From Talpa occidentalis (Eukaryota; Chordata; Mammalia; Eulipotyphla; Talpidae), in the NCBI RefSeq assembly GCF_014898055.3, contig NW_023604295.1, forward strand, positions 96,673,591-96,737,590: a stretch of 64,000 nucleotides of DNA, written 5' to 3'. The position numbers and the translations under genes were made by a program. The stretch's first letter is position 1, and each line of letters opens with the position of its first letter. Below the pieces are notes generated by a model. It saw only the letters and a program-made list of their open reading frames with translations, did no database searches and had not been told where the DNA came from. Positions 32,878 through 44,229 of the stretch are shown in pieces.

Positions 32878-33150
32878 GGGCCTCCCTGGTGGCACAAGGG
32901 TTTAGGAAGCCACCTAGGAAGCTGTCCGCAGCCTCTGCAGCAGGAGTTCAATCCAGGCCGGCCAGGGAGCAAAACACATGGTGCAGCAGACCTCTCCTGT
33001 CTCACCTGCTGCTCCCCTCAGCAGTGTATTTCAGTAGATCCGCTTGTTCTGTTCCTACTCTTGTCTCTGGTGAATCCTCTCACCCCCCCCTCCACATCTG
33101 GCCTGTACCTCTAGTTCTTGTATGCATGAATAAATAAATCTTAAAAAAAA
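32878..33150 (+). mobile_element. tRNA-derived SINE, older subfamily (version before the gap)
   Basis: Forward SINE from 'ggcctccctggtggcacaag' to 'tgtatgcatgaataaataaa' with A-tail. The flanking TSD, clearer in the second version, is 'aatgcaccctg'/'aatgcatcctg'. Confidence 0.9.
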
Positions 33151-34134
33151 AATGCATCCTGCTGACATTCTTGTACGGACAATTCTTATATGGTCATTCT
33201 TGTTTTCTTTTCATGAACTTTTATATTGAATTATAATATACTTATGTGTGCAGCCTATGCTGTACAGCTCTGTGAGCTTTTTCCAGTGCTCACACCCCTT
33301 ATACTCCCCAGAAACCTCAAACCCATACCCTCTTCTACCACACCCACCCCAGGGGGCAGCACTTTCCTAATTTCTATCACTGTAGAGTGTTTTACTTGTA
33401 CTCAAATTTTATATAAATGTGGTCATCCGCTGGATAATGGTTTTGTTTCAGGCTTCCTTCCTTCACAATATGTCTGTGAGATTCACCCATGTTGTGGTGG
33501 AGAAGCAGTTAATTCTCTCTTTGAATTTCTTTCCCTTTGTCCCTTGGATATTCAGCTGTTTCTCTTTGGTTCCTATTACACTCAAGTTGGTTAATACTCA
33601 TCTTAGGACTTGGCTGCAGATGTCACATGTGGCCTGATGAGCTCAGAGCTGCAGCATCTCCTTATACTGTTCTTCACACTGAGTTGATGGACACTCAGCC
33701 CCTTTCCAGGTCTGTGGTCCATAAAGACTACTGCTTACCTTATTTATTTTCATAGATCCAATCGTTGTATATCATTATATTTATCTTCTTAAAACCATCC
33801 TTGCATCCCTGGGATAAAATCTTACTTGATCATGGTATATAATCCTTGTTATACACCACTAAATGTGATTTGCTAGTATTTTGTTGAAAATTTTTTTGCA
33901 TTGATGTTCATCAAGGATATTATTGGTGCATAACTTTCTTTTCTTGTGCTGTGTTTGTCTGGTTTTTGATGTTAGGTAAAGGTTAGCATCTCACACATAT
34001 TTGCGGAGGATTCCTTTTTGTATTTTTTCAGAATAATTTGATTGAGGTGGGCAATAGTTTTTTTTCTTTAAAGCCTTGATACAATTCACTTGTGAAGCCA
34101 GCTGGTCATAGGCTTTTGCTTTTCAGAAGATTTT
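33151..34134 (-). mobile_element. Old antisense L1 debris, cut by the assembly gap
   Basis: 33,190-33,520 matches the antisense 3' region of old L1. From about 33,760, 'accatccttgcatccctggg', 'gctagtattttgttgaaaat' and 'cttgtgaagccagctggtca' are antisense L1 reverse-transcriptase sequence. It stops at the N-run and resumes intact only in the second version. Confidence 0.75.
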
Positions 34135-34234
34135 NNNNNNNNNNNNNNNNNNNNNNNNNNNNNNNNNNNNNNNNNNNNNNNNNNNNNNNNNNNNNNNNNN
34201 NNNNNNNNNNNNNNNNNNNNNNNNNNNNNNNNNN
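34135..34234. other. Assembly gap (100 N)
   Basis: Exactly 100 N, the conventional placeholder for a gap of unknown size. Sequence on the two sides is repeated (see first finding). Confidence 1.
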
Positions 34235-35460
34235 ATAGTGAGGGGCGGAGCAACATGGCGGCGAGGAGACGCTGCGAGTAAGATCTCCCATTAAAAAAAG
34301 TGAATAGGGAGGAAAAAGCGGCAGGTCCCAGTGAGAACTGGGACACGGAGAGTAAACGGGTGACGCCAGCGAACTGCCCGAAGAAGAAACTGGCCATAAA
34401 AGAGGACTAGAAGGGAGGGAGCGCAGAACCCTGCTCCCCTCCCCCGCCACAGAGGTGGCACTCTCCGACCCGCAGAGAGGAGGAAACAACACACCAAAAC
34501 GGCCAACAAGAACAAACGACGCAGCAAGCGGGACTGTGAGTGGAAAGGAACTATTGCAGCCACCACACCCCGTGAACGGGAGCTGAGGCGAACCCTGCAG
34601 GATCCGCCACGGCGGTGAGCGAACGGCTCCGGGCGCCATTAGAGAAGAACAAAGACCCCGGGAGACGCGCACACAGCCCAGGCTGCCGGTAAGCTGGCGC
34701 GGGAAAAGCGGCGCGCTTGGCGCGCTTGAAAAGCAAGTGCAGACCTGGATCGCGCTGCCCAGGTCCCCGCGCCTGCGACCTAGGCTTGCGGGGAGACGAC
34801 CTAGGCTTGCGGGGAGACGCACGGAGGTCCTCACTGAGGTGAAGGTCCCTCCCTGAGTGAGCAGGAACCAGGAGCCCAGGCACGGGAGCGGTGCAAAAGG
34901 CGCCATTCCCGCACCACTGAACTGGGCTACAGCCCGCGTCCTGGAACTGAGGGCTTTGAACTGAGACCCGGGGCACGAAAATTCGGGGCGTGGTTTCTCC
35001 ACGACGGTGGGGCACAAGGCAGACACAGCACCCCAAAGCTGTTGAGGTGTACCCTACCATTCCCGCTCTGTTCTCTGTCCCACGGGGTGGGGGGAGGCGA
35101 AAAACAGCCCCCCAAGGACAATAGGAGAGATCTCTGGCGCCGCCTAGCGACCAGGAAAAAAAAAAAGTCACTAACACCCTATAAAACAGGACATTTCTTA
35201 AGACTGCTTGAAAAGGGCAGAAGGTTTCTGGAGGACCCAGTGGCCAGCCGGGAAGTTATTCCACGCCAGGCCCCTTCCGACCAGCAGTCTGAGCCCACAG
35301 AGGGAGCAGGCACCCACGTCCGGGGCAGACCGGGTGCGCAGAAGAGGGTGCCTGAAACCGGAGGCGCAGGGACTGCATCCCGCTTCGCCATTTGAGAACA
35401 GGGACATTTCTTCAGTAAAAACTGCCTAAAACCAGCAGAAAGCTCCCCCAGAAGACAGAG
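34235..35460 (+). promoter_or_regulatory. L1 5'UTR (second version)
   Basis: Same GC-rich region, with the YY1-like 'aacatggcggc' at 34,252-34,262 and the 21 bp tandem unit at 34,777-34,818. Differs from the first version mainly by one-base indels. Confidence 0.8.
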
Positions 35461-36488
35461 ATGGCTCCTGGAAGAGCCAGAGGGGAGCGGAGAAGTTCAC
35501 CCAAGATGTCAGTCAGTCCGAGCAACACAGTGTCCCAACGCATACGACAAAATTAGAAAACAGACAGTAGGGAGTAGAAGAACCACACGCAACCTAACAA
35601 CTCCTCAGGAAAGAAGCACACCACAAAAAGAAAACCACTCCCCAGATTGCAACGACAGCAACTTGGAAGAACTTCTGAGCCTTCCAGAAAGAGAATTTAA
35701 AATTGCCATGATTAAAAAAGTGATAGATCAGAAGAAGGAAATTGAGTCCCTAAAGAGGGAAGTAAGAGAAATGCAGGAGATCAAAGAATTAATGGAGGAA
35801 CTAAAGAACTCTGGGAAAAGCAATGAAAGCAGAATAGATGAAATGGAAGAACAAATAAGTAATCTTGAAGACACAGAAATAAAAAGAACCAAAACAGAAA
35901 GGAAAGAGAAGTACGAAGGAAAAAGAATGAAGAAAGACTTCGGGAACTATCTGACTCCATGAGGAAAGGAAATATAAGAGTTATAGGAATTCCAGAAGGA
36001 GAGGAGAGAGATGTAGAACAGAGAAAATATTCATGGATATAATTGAAGAGAACTTCCCAAATGAGAAGAAGGAGCTGAAAATTGATATACAAGAAGCAAG
36101 AAGAACACCAAACTTCCACGACGAAAGGAAAAACACAGCAAGACACATAATAGTAAAGCTCCCAAGAATCCAGGACAAGGAAAAAATAATGAAGCTGACA
36201 AGAGGGAAGAAACAGATAACATTCAAAGGAAAACCAATCAGGCTGACATCAGACTTCTCTGAAGAAACACTACGGGCAAGGAGAGAGTGGAGGGACATAG
36301 TCAACAGACTCCAAGAAAACAGATGCCAACCAAGAATACTCTATCCCGCAAAGCTCTCTTTCCTCCATGAAGAAAGAATATGGACCTTCCCAGACAAAGA
36401 GAAACTCCGGAATTTCATTGCGACTAAACCCCCACTCCAAAAAATACTACAAGGAATCCTAAAGCCAGAACCTCAGAGGGACGAATAA
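35461..36488 (+). pseudogene. L1 ORF1 (second version)
   Basis: Start MAPGRARGERRSS at 35,461. An extra A near 35,550 makes an early stop not present in the first version. 35,663-35,962 gives an unbroken coiled coil (to SNLEDTEIKRT), where the first version has a stop. A one-base loss near 36,014 breaks the frame again. 36,033-36,488 gives the RRM and C-terminal domain as one frame of 151 codons ending in PQRDE, with DIIEENFPN, RHIIVKLP, KGKPIRLTSDFS. The two versions break at different places. Confidence 0.86.
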
Positions 36489-36551
36489 CAACGAAAGAAG
36501 ACCAAAAAAAAAAAAAAAGTTATTAATAAAATCAAAGGAAAGACAAACATA

Positions 36552-39500
36552 ATGGCAAATACAGATGCTAACATATCAATATTAACTCTAAATGTAAATG
36601 GACTAAACTCTTCAATAAAAAGACACAGAGTTGCAGCCTGGATTAAGAAACAAAACCCAACCTTTTGCTGTCTCCAGGAAACACATTTAGCTACAAAAGA
36701 TAAAAATAGGCTCAAAGTCAAAGGATGGAAAACAATCCTACAAGCAAATGGGCCAAAAAAGAAAGCAGGAACAGCTATACTTATATCAGATAAAACAGAC
36801 TTCAAACTCAAAAAAATAAAAAGAGACCCAATGGTCACTACATTATGATTAAGGGGACAATACTTCAAGAAGAAATAACACTCATTAACATATACTCACC
36901 AAACGAAAGAGCACCAAAATATATCAGACAACTGTTGTCCTCTCTGAAAACAGACATCAGAGAAAACACATATGTAGTGGGAGACTTCAACACACCACTA
37001 TCAACAATGGATAGATCAACAAGACAAAAAATAAGTAAAGAAACTAAAGCTCTAAATAAGGACCTAGAGCATTTGGGCTTAACAGACATCTATAGAACAC
37101 TAAACCCAAAAAAAACGGAGTACACATTTTCTCAAGCGCACACGGATCATTCTCCAGGATCGATCACATACTGGGGCACAAGACAAACATCAACAGATAC
37201 ACCAAGATTGAAATCATACCAACCATCTTTTCTGACCACGAAGGCATCAAACTAGAAATAAATCATAAAAAGAAGGCAAGGAACTATCCTACCTCATGGA
37301 GATTAAAAGCCACACTACTGGAAGACCACTGGACTAACGAGGAGATCAAAGAAGAAATTAAAAAAATTCTTTGAATTGAATGACAAGGAGGACACCAATA
37401 TCCTAAATGTATGGGATGCAGCAAAAGCAGTAATAAGAGGAAAATATATAGCAATAGAAGCTCACATCAAAAAACAAGAAAGAACTCAAAGAAACAACCT
37501 AATCTCGAAGCTCAAAGATCTAGAAAAAGAACAACAAAAAAACCCCAGACCAGTAGAAGAAAAGAAATAATAAAAACCAAAGCAGAAATAAATGAAATTG
37601 AAACTAAAAAACAATCCAAAAGATCAATGAAACCAAGAGCTGGTTCTTTGAAAAAATCAATAAAATAGACAAACCCCTAGCCAGGCTCACAAAGGAAAAA
37701 AGGGAGAAAGCACAAAATACACAGAATCATAAATGAAAGAGAGAAATCACAACGGACACAGCAGAAATCAAAAAGAATAATCAGTAACTACTATGAACAG
37801 TTATATGGAAACAAGTTCAACAATCTAGAGGAGATGGACAAATTCCTACAACTCTACAATCACCCAAAGCTAGATAAAGAAGAAATAGAACACCTAAACA
37901 GACCAATTACAAGCAGCGAAATTGAAATGGTAATTAAAAACCTCCCCAAAAACAAAAGCCCAGGACCTGATGGATTTACAAATGAATTCTACCAAACATT
38001 CAGAGACGAATTAGTGCCTATCCTTCACAAACTCTTCCAAAAAATTGAGAAGGAAGGGAAATACCAAACACGTTCTATGAAGCCAATATTACACTAATAC
38101 CAAAACCGAATAAGGACAACACAAAAAAGGAAAACTACAGGCCAATCTCCCTAATGAACACTGATGCAAAAATCCTCAATAAAATTTTAGCTATCAGAAT
38201 CCAACAATGTATCCATAAGATAATTCACCACGACCAAGTTGGATTCATTCCAGGGGCACAAGGATGGTTTAACATCCGAAAATCAATCAACGTTATCCAA
38301 CACATCAACAAAAAGAAATATAAAAACCATATGATAATATCAATAGATGCTGAGAAAGCTTTCGACAAAGTGCAACACCCATTCATGATAAAAGCCCTTG
38401 AAATTCTTGGGATACAAGGAACATACCTCACATCATAAAGGCCATCTATGACAAGCCAACAGCCAGTATCATTCTCAATGGTGAAAAGCTGAAAGCAATT
38501 CCATTAAGATCTGGAACAAGACAAGGATGTCCACTCTCACCACTGCTTTCAATATAATACTGGAAGTCCTAGCCAGAGCAATAAGACAAGAGAAAGACAT
38601 CCAAGGAATCCAAATAGGAAAAGAAGAAGTCAAACTATCACTATTTGCAGATGATATGATAATATACATAGAGAACCCCAAAATCTCCACAGAAAAACTA
38701 ATTCAACTCATCAATCAATTCAGTAAAGTGGCAGGATACAAAATCAACACGCAAAAGTCAGTAGCCTTCCTATACACAAACAATAAATCTGAAGAAGAAG
38801 AAATCAAAAAAACCACCCCTTTTATTATCGAAACAAAAAAAATCAAATATTTGGGAATAAATCTAACAAAAGAGGTAAAGGACCTATACAAAGAAAACTA
38901 TAAAACACTGTTAAAAGAAATAGAAGAAGACACAAAGAAATGGAAAGACATCCCCTGCTCATGGATTGGAAGAATAAACATTATTAAAATGGCCATCCTA
39001 CCAAAAGCAATATACAGATTCAATGCTATTCCAATCAAAATCTCAATGGCATTCTTCAAAGAAATAGAACATTATTGATGAAATTCATATGGAATCACAA
39101 AAAACCCCGAATAGCCAAAGCTCTACTGAAAAAAAAAGAAGGAAATGGAGGCATCACACTCCCAGACTTCAAACTATACTACAAAGCCATAATCATCAAA
39201 ACTGCATGGTATTGGAACAAGAACAGACATACAGACCAATGGAATCGAATAGAAAATCCAGAAATAAACCCACAGATTTATGGTCAACTAATCTTTGACA
39301 AAGGAGCAAAGACTATGCATTGGAGCAAAGAAAGTTTGTTCAATAAATGGTGCTGGGAAAACTGGGTCGCTACATGCAAAAGAATGAAGCTTGACCACTA
39401 CCTCACACCATACACAAAATCAACTCAAAATGGATTAAAGAACTAGACATAAGACCTGAAACCATAAAATACATAGAAGGAAATATAGGCGAAACACTAC

Positions 39501-40359
39501 GGGATTTGCACATCAAAGACATCTTTACAGACACATCACCCAAAGCAGTGATAGTGAAGAGAAAGATAAACAGCTGGGACTACATCAAATTAAAGAGCTT
39601 CTGCACAGCAAAAGAGACAATAACAAAAACAAAGAGAAACCCCACCAACTGGGAGAACATTTTTGCACCCAACACTAATGATAAAGGACTGATCACAAAA
39701 ATCTGCAAAGAGCTGATGAGACTCAGCAACAACAAAGAAAATAATCCAGTCAAAAAATGGGCAGAAGAGCTAAAAAGAAACTTCTCTGAAGAGGAAATGC
39801 AAATGGCCAACAGACATATGAAAAAATGTTCAACATCACTTGTCATCAGGGAAATGCAAATCAAAACTACCATGAGATACCATCTCACACCAGTGAGAAT
39901 GGCACATATTAAAAAAACTAGCAACAACAAATGTTGGCGAGGATGTGGAGAAAAGGAACTCTTGTGCACTGTTGGTGGGAGTGCAAACTGGTCCAACCAC
40001 TATGGAGAGCTGTGTGGAGATTTCTGGACCTACTAAACATAGAGCTTCCATATGATCCAGCAATTCCACTCCTAGGTATTTACCCAAAGGACACAGAAAC
40101 ATCAATTCCAAAGAGCACCTGCACTCCTATGTTTATAGCAGCACTGTTTACAATAGCTAAGCTTTGGAAACAACCCAAATGCCCAAAAATAGATGACTGG
40201 ATCAAGAAGATGTGGTACATATATACCATGGAATATTACTCAGCATTCAAAAAAGATAAACACATGCAATTTGCAGCAACATGGATGGCACTGGAAGGGA
40301 TCATGCTCAGCGAAATAAGCCAAAAAGAAAAGAAAAATACCGGATGGTCTCACTCATAG
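36552..40359 (+). pseudogene. L1 ORF2 (second version)
   Basis: Start at 36,552 with MANTDANISILTLNVNGL. The endonuclease is intact through CLQETHLATKDKNR, GDFNTPLS is in the next frame, then [15 protein letters not shown] and [13 protein letters not shown] 183-codon frame carries the catalytic FADD (38,644-38,655). The C-terminal CX3CX7HX4C begins near 39,932. The protein would cut target DNA and reverse-transcribe L1 RNA in the nucleus. About ten single-base indels still break it. End at the tag after TGWSHS. Confidence 0.87.
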
Positions 40360-40556
40360 CAGGAATCTAGAAAACTTAAATAAGGGACCAGGAAAATGAA
40401 TATAAGAAAGTGAAAATCAAAATCAACAAAAAACTATGAACCAGAGACACTTTTTGGGGGGTGGGGGGCGGGAGGGGAAGGATTGGGGTCAGAATGGGGC
40501 GTTTGCAATTGTATGGGGGAATATAAAAATAAAATTTAATATTTAAAAAAAAAAAA
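40360..40556 (+). other. L1 3'UTR, G-rich tract and tail (second version)
   Basis: G-rich tract at 40,456-40,482 with four G-runs separated by one base, then 'aatataaaaataaaa' and A-run before the TSD. Confidence 0.8.
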
Positions 40557-40716
40557 TAAAATCTCAATAGTGCCCAAAGTTTTGTCTTTTTTTTTTTTTT
40601 AATTTGCAATATTGTTTATTTGTTCTCCCTCCTTCACTAGTCTAGTCTTGCTAGAATTTGGTATGTTTTATTTGAATTTTTGAAGAAACAACTTTCTGAT
40701 TTGTTGATTGCCTTAG

Positions 40717-43130
40717 GTTTGGTTGGCCCCCAAACAGACAATGTGTGACTTGCAGGTAATGGGGTGGATCAATGAACGAGGAGTGGGGAAGGCAAAACCA
40801 TTATAGACTATGAACCACTTCTAGTTAGGATAAATGGTGGACGCCTCCAGCATAGAAGGGATCCAAGAACATGAATGGCTGCTTATGTCCTTGAGGGTTT
40901 GTACTATATCCCGTACTTAGCACTGACCTGTGCTGCCTGGATCAGCCTTGCTGAGAAGGAGCCCATCATGTCAGGTCACCATGACTAATCCATTCATTCA
41001 TGGCCCCTTGAGAGGCTCAAGGTGGCCAAAGAAAGAGCCTGTATGGCATTTACTGGACAAGTCATGCTGCCCATTTTGCTTATTCAGTGCTTCTTCTGCC
41101 ACACATGCTCTCTGGTGGGCATTGCCACAAGACACAAAGATCCACAAATTTTGTGTCCATCCCTGTAGCATTATTAACATGCCTTTTCCTCAAACACCCT
41201 GTCTCCAATCTTCCAATCAGCTCCCTCCAGACTTTCACCAGGCAGCCAAGTCATACACCATTAACTAGGAGTTTGTAGATATCCTTATTTCAGGCCACTT
41301 CTTCCAACACACCAGTGGCTGAGCAATAGTACTTTAAACTCTGTGCACTGGGAAGATTTTCTCTTATCACTCTTTCAGGGCCATCCTGTGTAGCTACAGT
41401 GTATTTTTTTTTGCTCATACCAACATTTTGTACTGACCTAATCATTACCAAACCTTTTAGTGTTTTCTCCATTGTCCAGTATTTACAGAGAAATCCCCAA
41501 TGGGCCATGGATGTGTGCTCATGTGGGAATCAGTGTGAGAGGCAGGGTATACGGGTCTGGTCTTGTTCAGACAACTTGCTTGCCTCCTCCATATCTGTTT
41601 GAGCCTGAGTCTCATTGTTGCATTTTCATTGTATACCAGATTGCAGTGGTGTCTGCCTGAGCTTATCACTTGGTGGGCTGGTAATTGCCCTTGCTTATGA
41701 TGTTCTATGGTCAGATGCTCAGTTTCTCCAGTATTGGAGCAGAAGTTGTTTCTAGAATGGCAAATAGTTTTCTAATGTAGATAGTACGACTTTCCTCCAG
41801 AACTTTAAGCATCTGGGCTGGATGCCTCTCTCCTCTAAGAACTTCCCAGAGACTTCACATTCTTACCTGCCACAGATGTTTTTGGCATCACTAATTTGCC
41901 AAGCCATATGGCTAAACAGTAGAGCTGCTAGTACTGCTGGCTGAATCTACTGCAAAACTCTCACTCTGGGCCCCATGCAAAACTGGCGATCTTCCATGCC
42001 AACTGAAATAGCTTCCTCCATATCTGCTTGAGCCTCATCCCAACTTCAGCATTTTCATTGTATACCAGATTGCAGTCGTGCCTGCATGAACTTATCACTT
42101 GATAATTGCCCTAGCTTATGATGTTGGGGTAGTATTTCCAAGTGTAGTATAGGCTATCTCTAAAATCTGAAACAAGCTTTGTGTTTCTTTCTCAGTGGTA
42201 GGTGGCAAAAGGTACAGTAACTTGTCCTTTATTTTGGAGGTGATATTCTGGCACATTCCAGACAACAGACTCCTAAAACTTCCCCAAGGAATCTGATCTC
42301 TAAAGCTCTGCTGGCATTTATTTCCCTATCTACAGTATAAATGCATATTTCCAGGATGTCCAGAGTCCTTGTCACTTTCTATTTTCCAGGTCAAGTTGTG
42401 TGATATCATCAACATAATGGACCCACCTTGGAATGGCATGATAATCATGATTCCTTCAGATTATAATGTAAGAGAGATGAAGAGTTAATATAGTTCAAGG
42501 CAAGATTGTAATTGTGTATGCTGTTCTCCCCAGGTAAATGGGAAGTGATTTGTTCATCCTTCCTACTGGGGCCAGATCACTAGCTGCATTGCCAGTACCA
42601 GAGTCTGTGCTCATCTGTTCTAATAAAGATCCCAGATCTGGCTTGCAGCTGCAGATGTGGCTATCTTACAGTTAAGTTTATAGTTGCCTATAAATTACAC
42701 ACTATCAGCCATCTGCTTTTGCAGAGATTACACTTATGGATTAAAAGGAACACATGCACTTTTTAAGTCTCAGACAATGACATTAAACTCTGTCATTTCT
42801 ACCCATCATCTTGGGTCCCTGGTGTCACAATTGCACACAAAGTTCTGAGTATTTTCTTTGCCCCAGTGAATAGCTTCTCCGGAGGTAACTTTGGGAGAAT
42901 TGGGGTAAATTCTACTCTTCTTGGGCAGGTTTTATGGCATCTGCTCTGTTCTTTTATAGATGGGCTCTGGATTTGTGCAGTGTGTGTCTTCTGATCACTG
43001 GCTCCAGTGAGTTTTGGTTATATAAGTAAGGTACATTGGATAGATATTTGGATAGACATTTTCTCATTTTACTACTTAATACAACAAAAACAAAAGATAA
43101 ACATTTTCTCATCTCTCCTACTAAATTGTA
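40717..43130 (-). mobile_element. Antisense ERVL pol fossil (second version)
   Basis: The same fossil as at 30,236-32,620. The YVDD motif is at 42,405-42,416 on the minus strand, and the internal 115 bp duplication is at about 41,582-41,702 and 42,012-42,123. Frames are broken throughout. Confidence 0.65.
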
Positions 43131-43357
43131 GTTGATTCTAACATTAATCACCTTCATTCAGTGTATGTCTATTTTTGTTCAGTATTTTAAATCTATTTGC
43201 ATTATTATGATAACCCCACAAAGTAGACATCATGATCATTCTTTTATATAATCCATGCTTGTTTAGATACACCCCAGTTTCTTTGCTCCCCAGTCCTACT
43301 AGCATGTCAGACCTTTCTTCTGGGGTCATTTTCCTTCTTTCTAAAATGCACCCTGTG

Positions 43358-43629
43358 GGGCCTCCCTGGTGGCACAAGGGGTTAGGAAGCAACCTAGGAA
43401 GCTGTCCGCAGCCTCTGCAGCAGGAGTTCAATCCAGGCCGGCCAGGGAGCAAAACACATGGTGCAGCAGACCTCTCCTGTCTCACCTGCTGCTCCCCTCA
43501 GCAGTGTATTTCAGTAGATCCGCTTGTTCTGTTCCCTACTCTGTCTCTGGTGAATCCTCTCACCCCCCCCCTCCACATCTGGCCTGTACCCTAGTTCTTG
43601 TATGCATGAATAAATAAATCTTAAAAAAA
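43358..43629 (+). mobile_element. tRNA-derived SINE, older subfamily (second version)
   Basis: Same SINE as at 32,878. The TSD 'aatgcaccctg' is at 43,345-43,355 and 'aatgcatcctg' at 43,630-43,640. Confidence 0.92.
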
Positions 43630-43640
43630 AAATGCATCCT

Positions 43641-44229
43641 GCTGACATTCTTGTACGGACAATTCTTATATGGTCATTCTTGTTTTCTTTTCATGAACTT
43701 TTATATTGAATTATAATATACTTAAGTGTGTGCAGCCTATGCTGTACAGCTCTGTGAGCTGTTTCCAGTGCTCACACCCCTTATACTCCCCAGAAACCTC
43801 AAACCCATACCCTCTTCTACCATCACCCACCCCAGGGGGCAGCACTTTCCTAATTTCTATCACTGTAGAGTGGTTTTACTTGTACTCAAATTTTATATAA
43901 ATGTGGTCATCCGCTGGATAATGTTTTGTTTCAGGCTTCCTTCCTTCAGCAATATGTCTGTGAGATTCACCCATGTTGTGTGGAGAAGCAGTTAATTCTC
44001 TCTTTGAATTTCTTTCCCTTTGTCCCTTGGATATTCAGCTGTTTCTCTTTGGTTCCTATTACACTCAAGTTGGTTAATACTCATCTTAGGACTTGGCTGC
44101 AGATGTCACATGTGGCCTGATGAGCTCAGAGCTGCAGCATCTCCTTATACTGTTCTTCACACTGAGTTGATGGACACTCAGCCCCTTTCCAGGTCTGTGG
44201 TCCATAAAGACTACTGCTTACCTTATTTT
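43641..44229 (-). mobile_element. Old antisense L1 3'-region debris
   Basis: 'ctttcctaatttctatcact', 'aattttatataaatgtggtc' and 'tgtgagattcacccatgttg' are antisense words of an old L1 3' region. The part after 44,060 is unassigned. Confidence 0.55.

Larger units (their letters stand above)
34235..40556 (+). mobile_element. Same full-length young L1, version after the gap
   Basis: Starts with 'atagtg', the last six bases of the TSD, directly at the gap edge, then the same L1 5'UTR. The 3' TSD 'taaaatctcaatagtg' is at 40,557-40,572, identical to that of the first version. Because the same insertion site and TSD are present, this is the same integration, not an independent one. Fewer frame breaks than the first version. 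Confidence 0.96.

Noticed and set aside
34106..35026. 306-codon minus-strand frame
   Set aside because: It is open only because it runs through the N gap, which translates as unknown residues.
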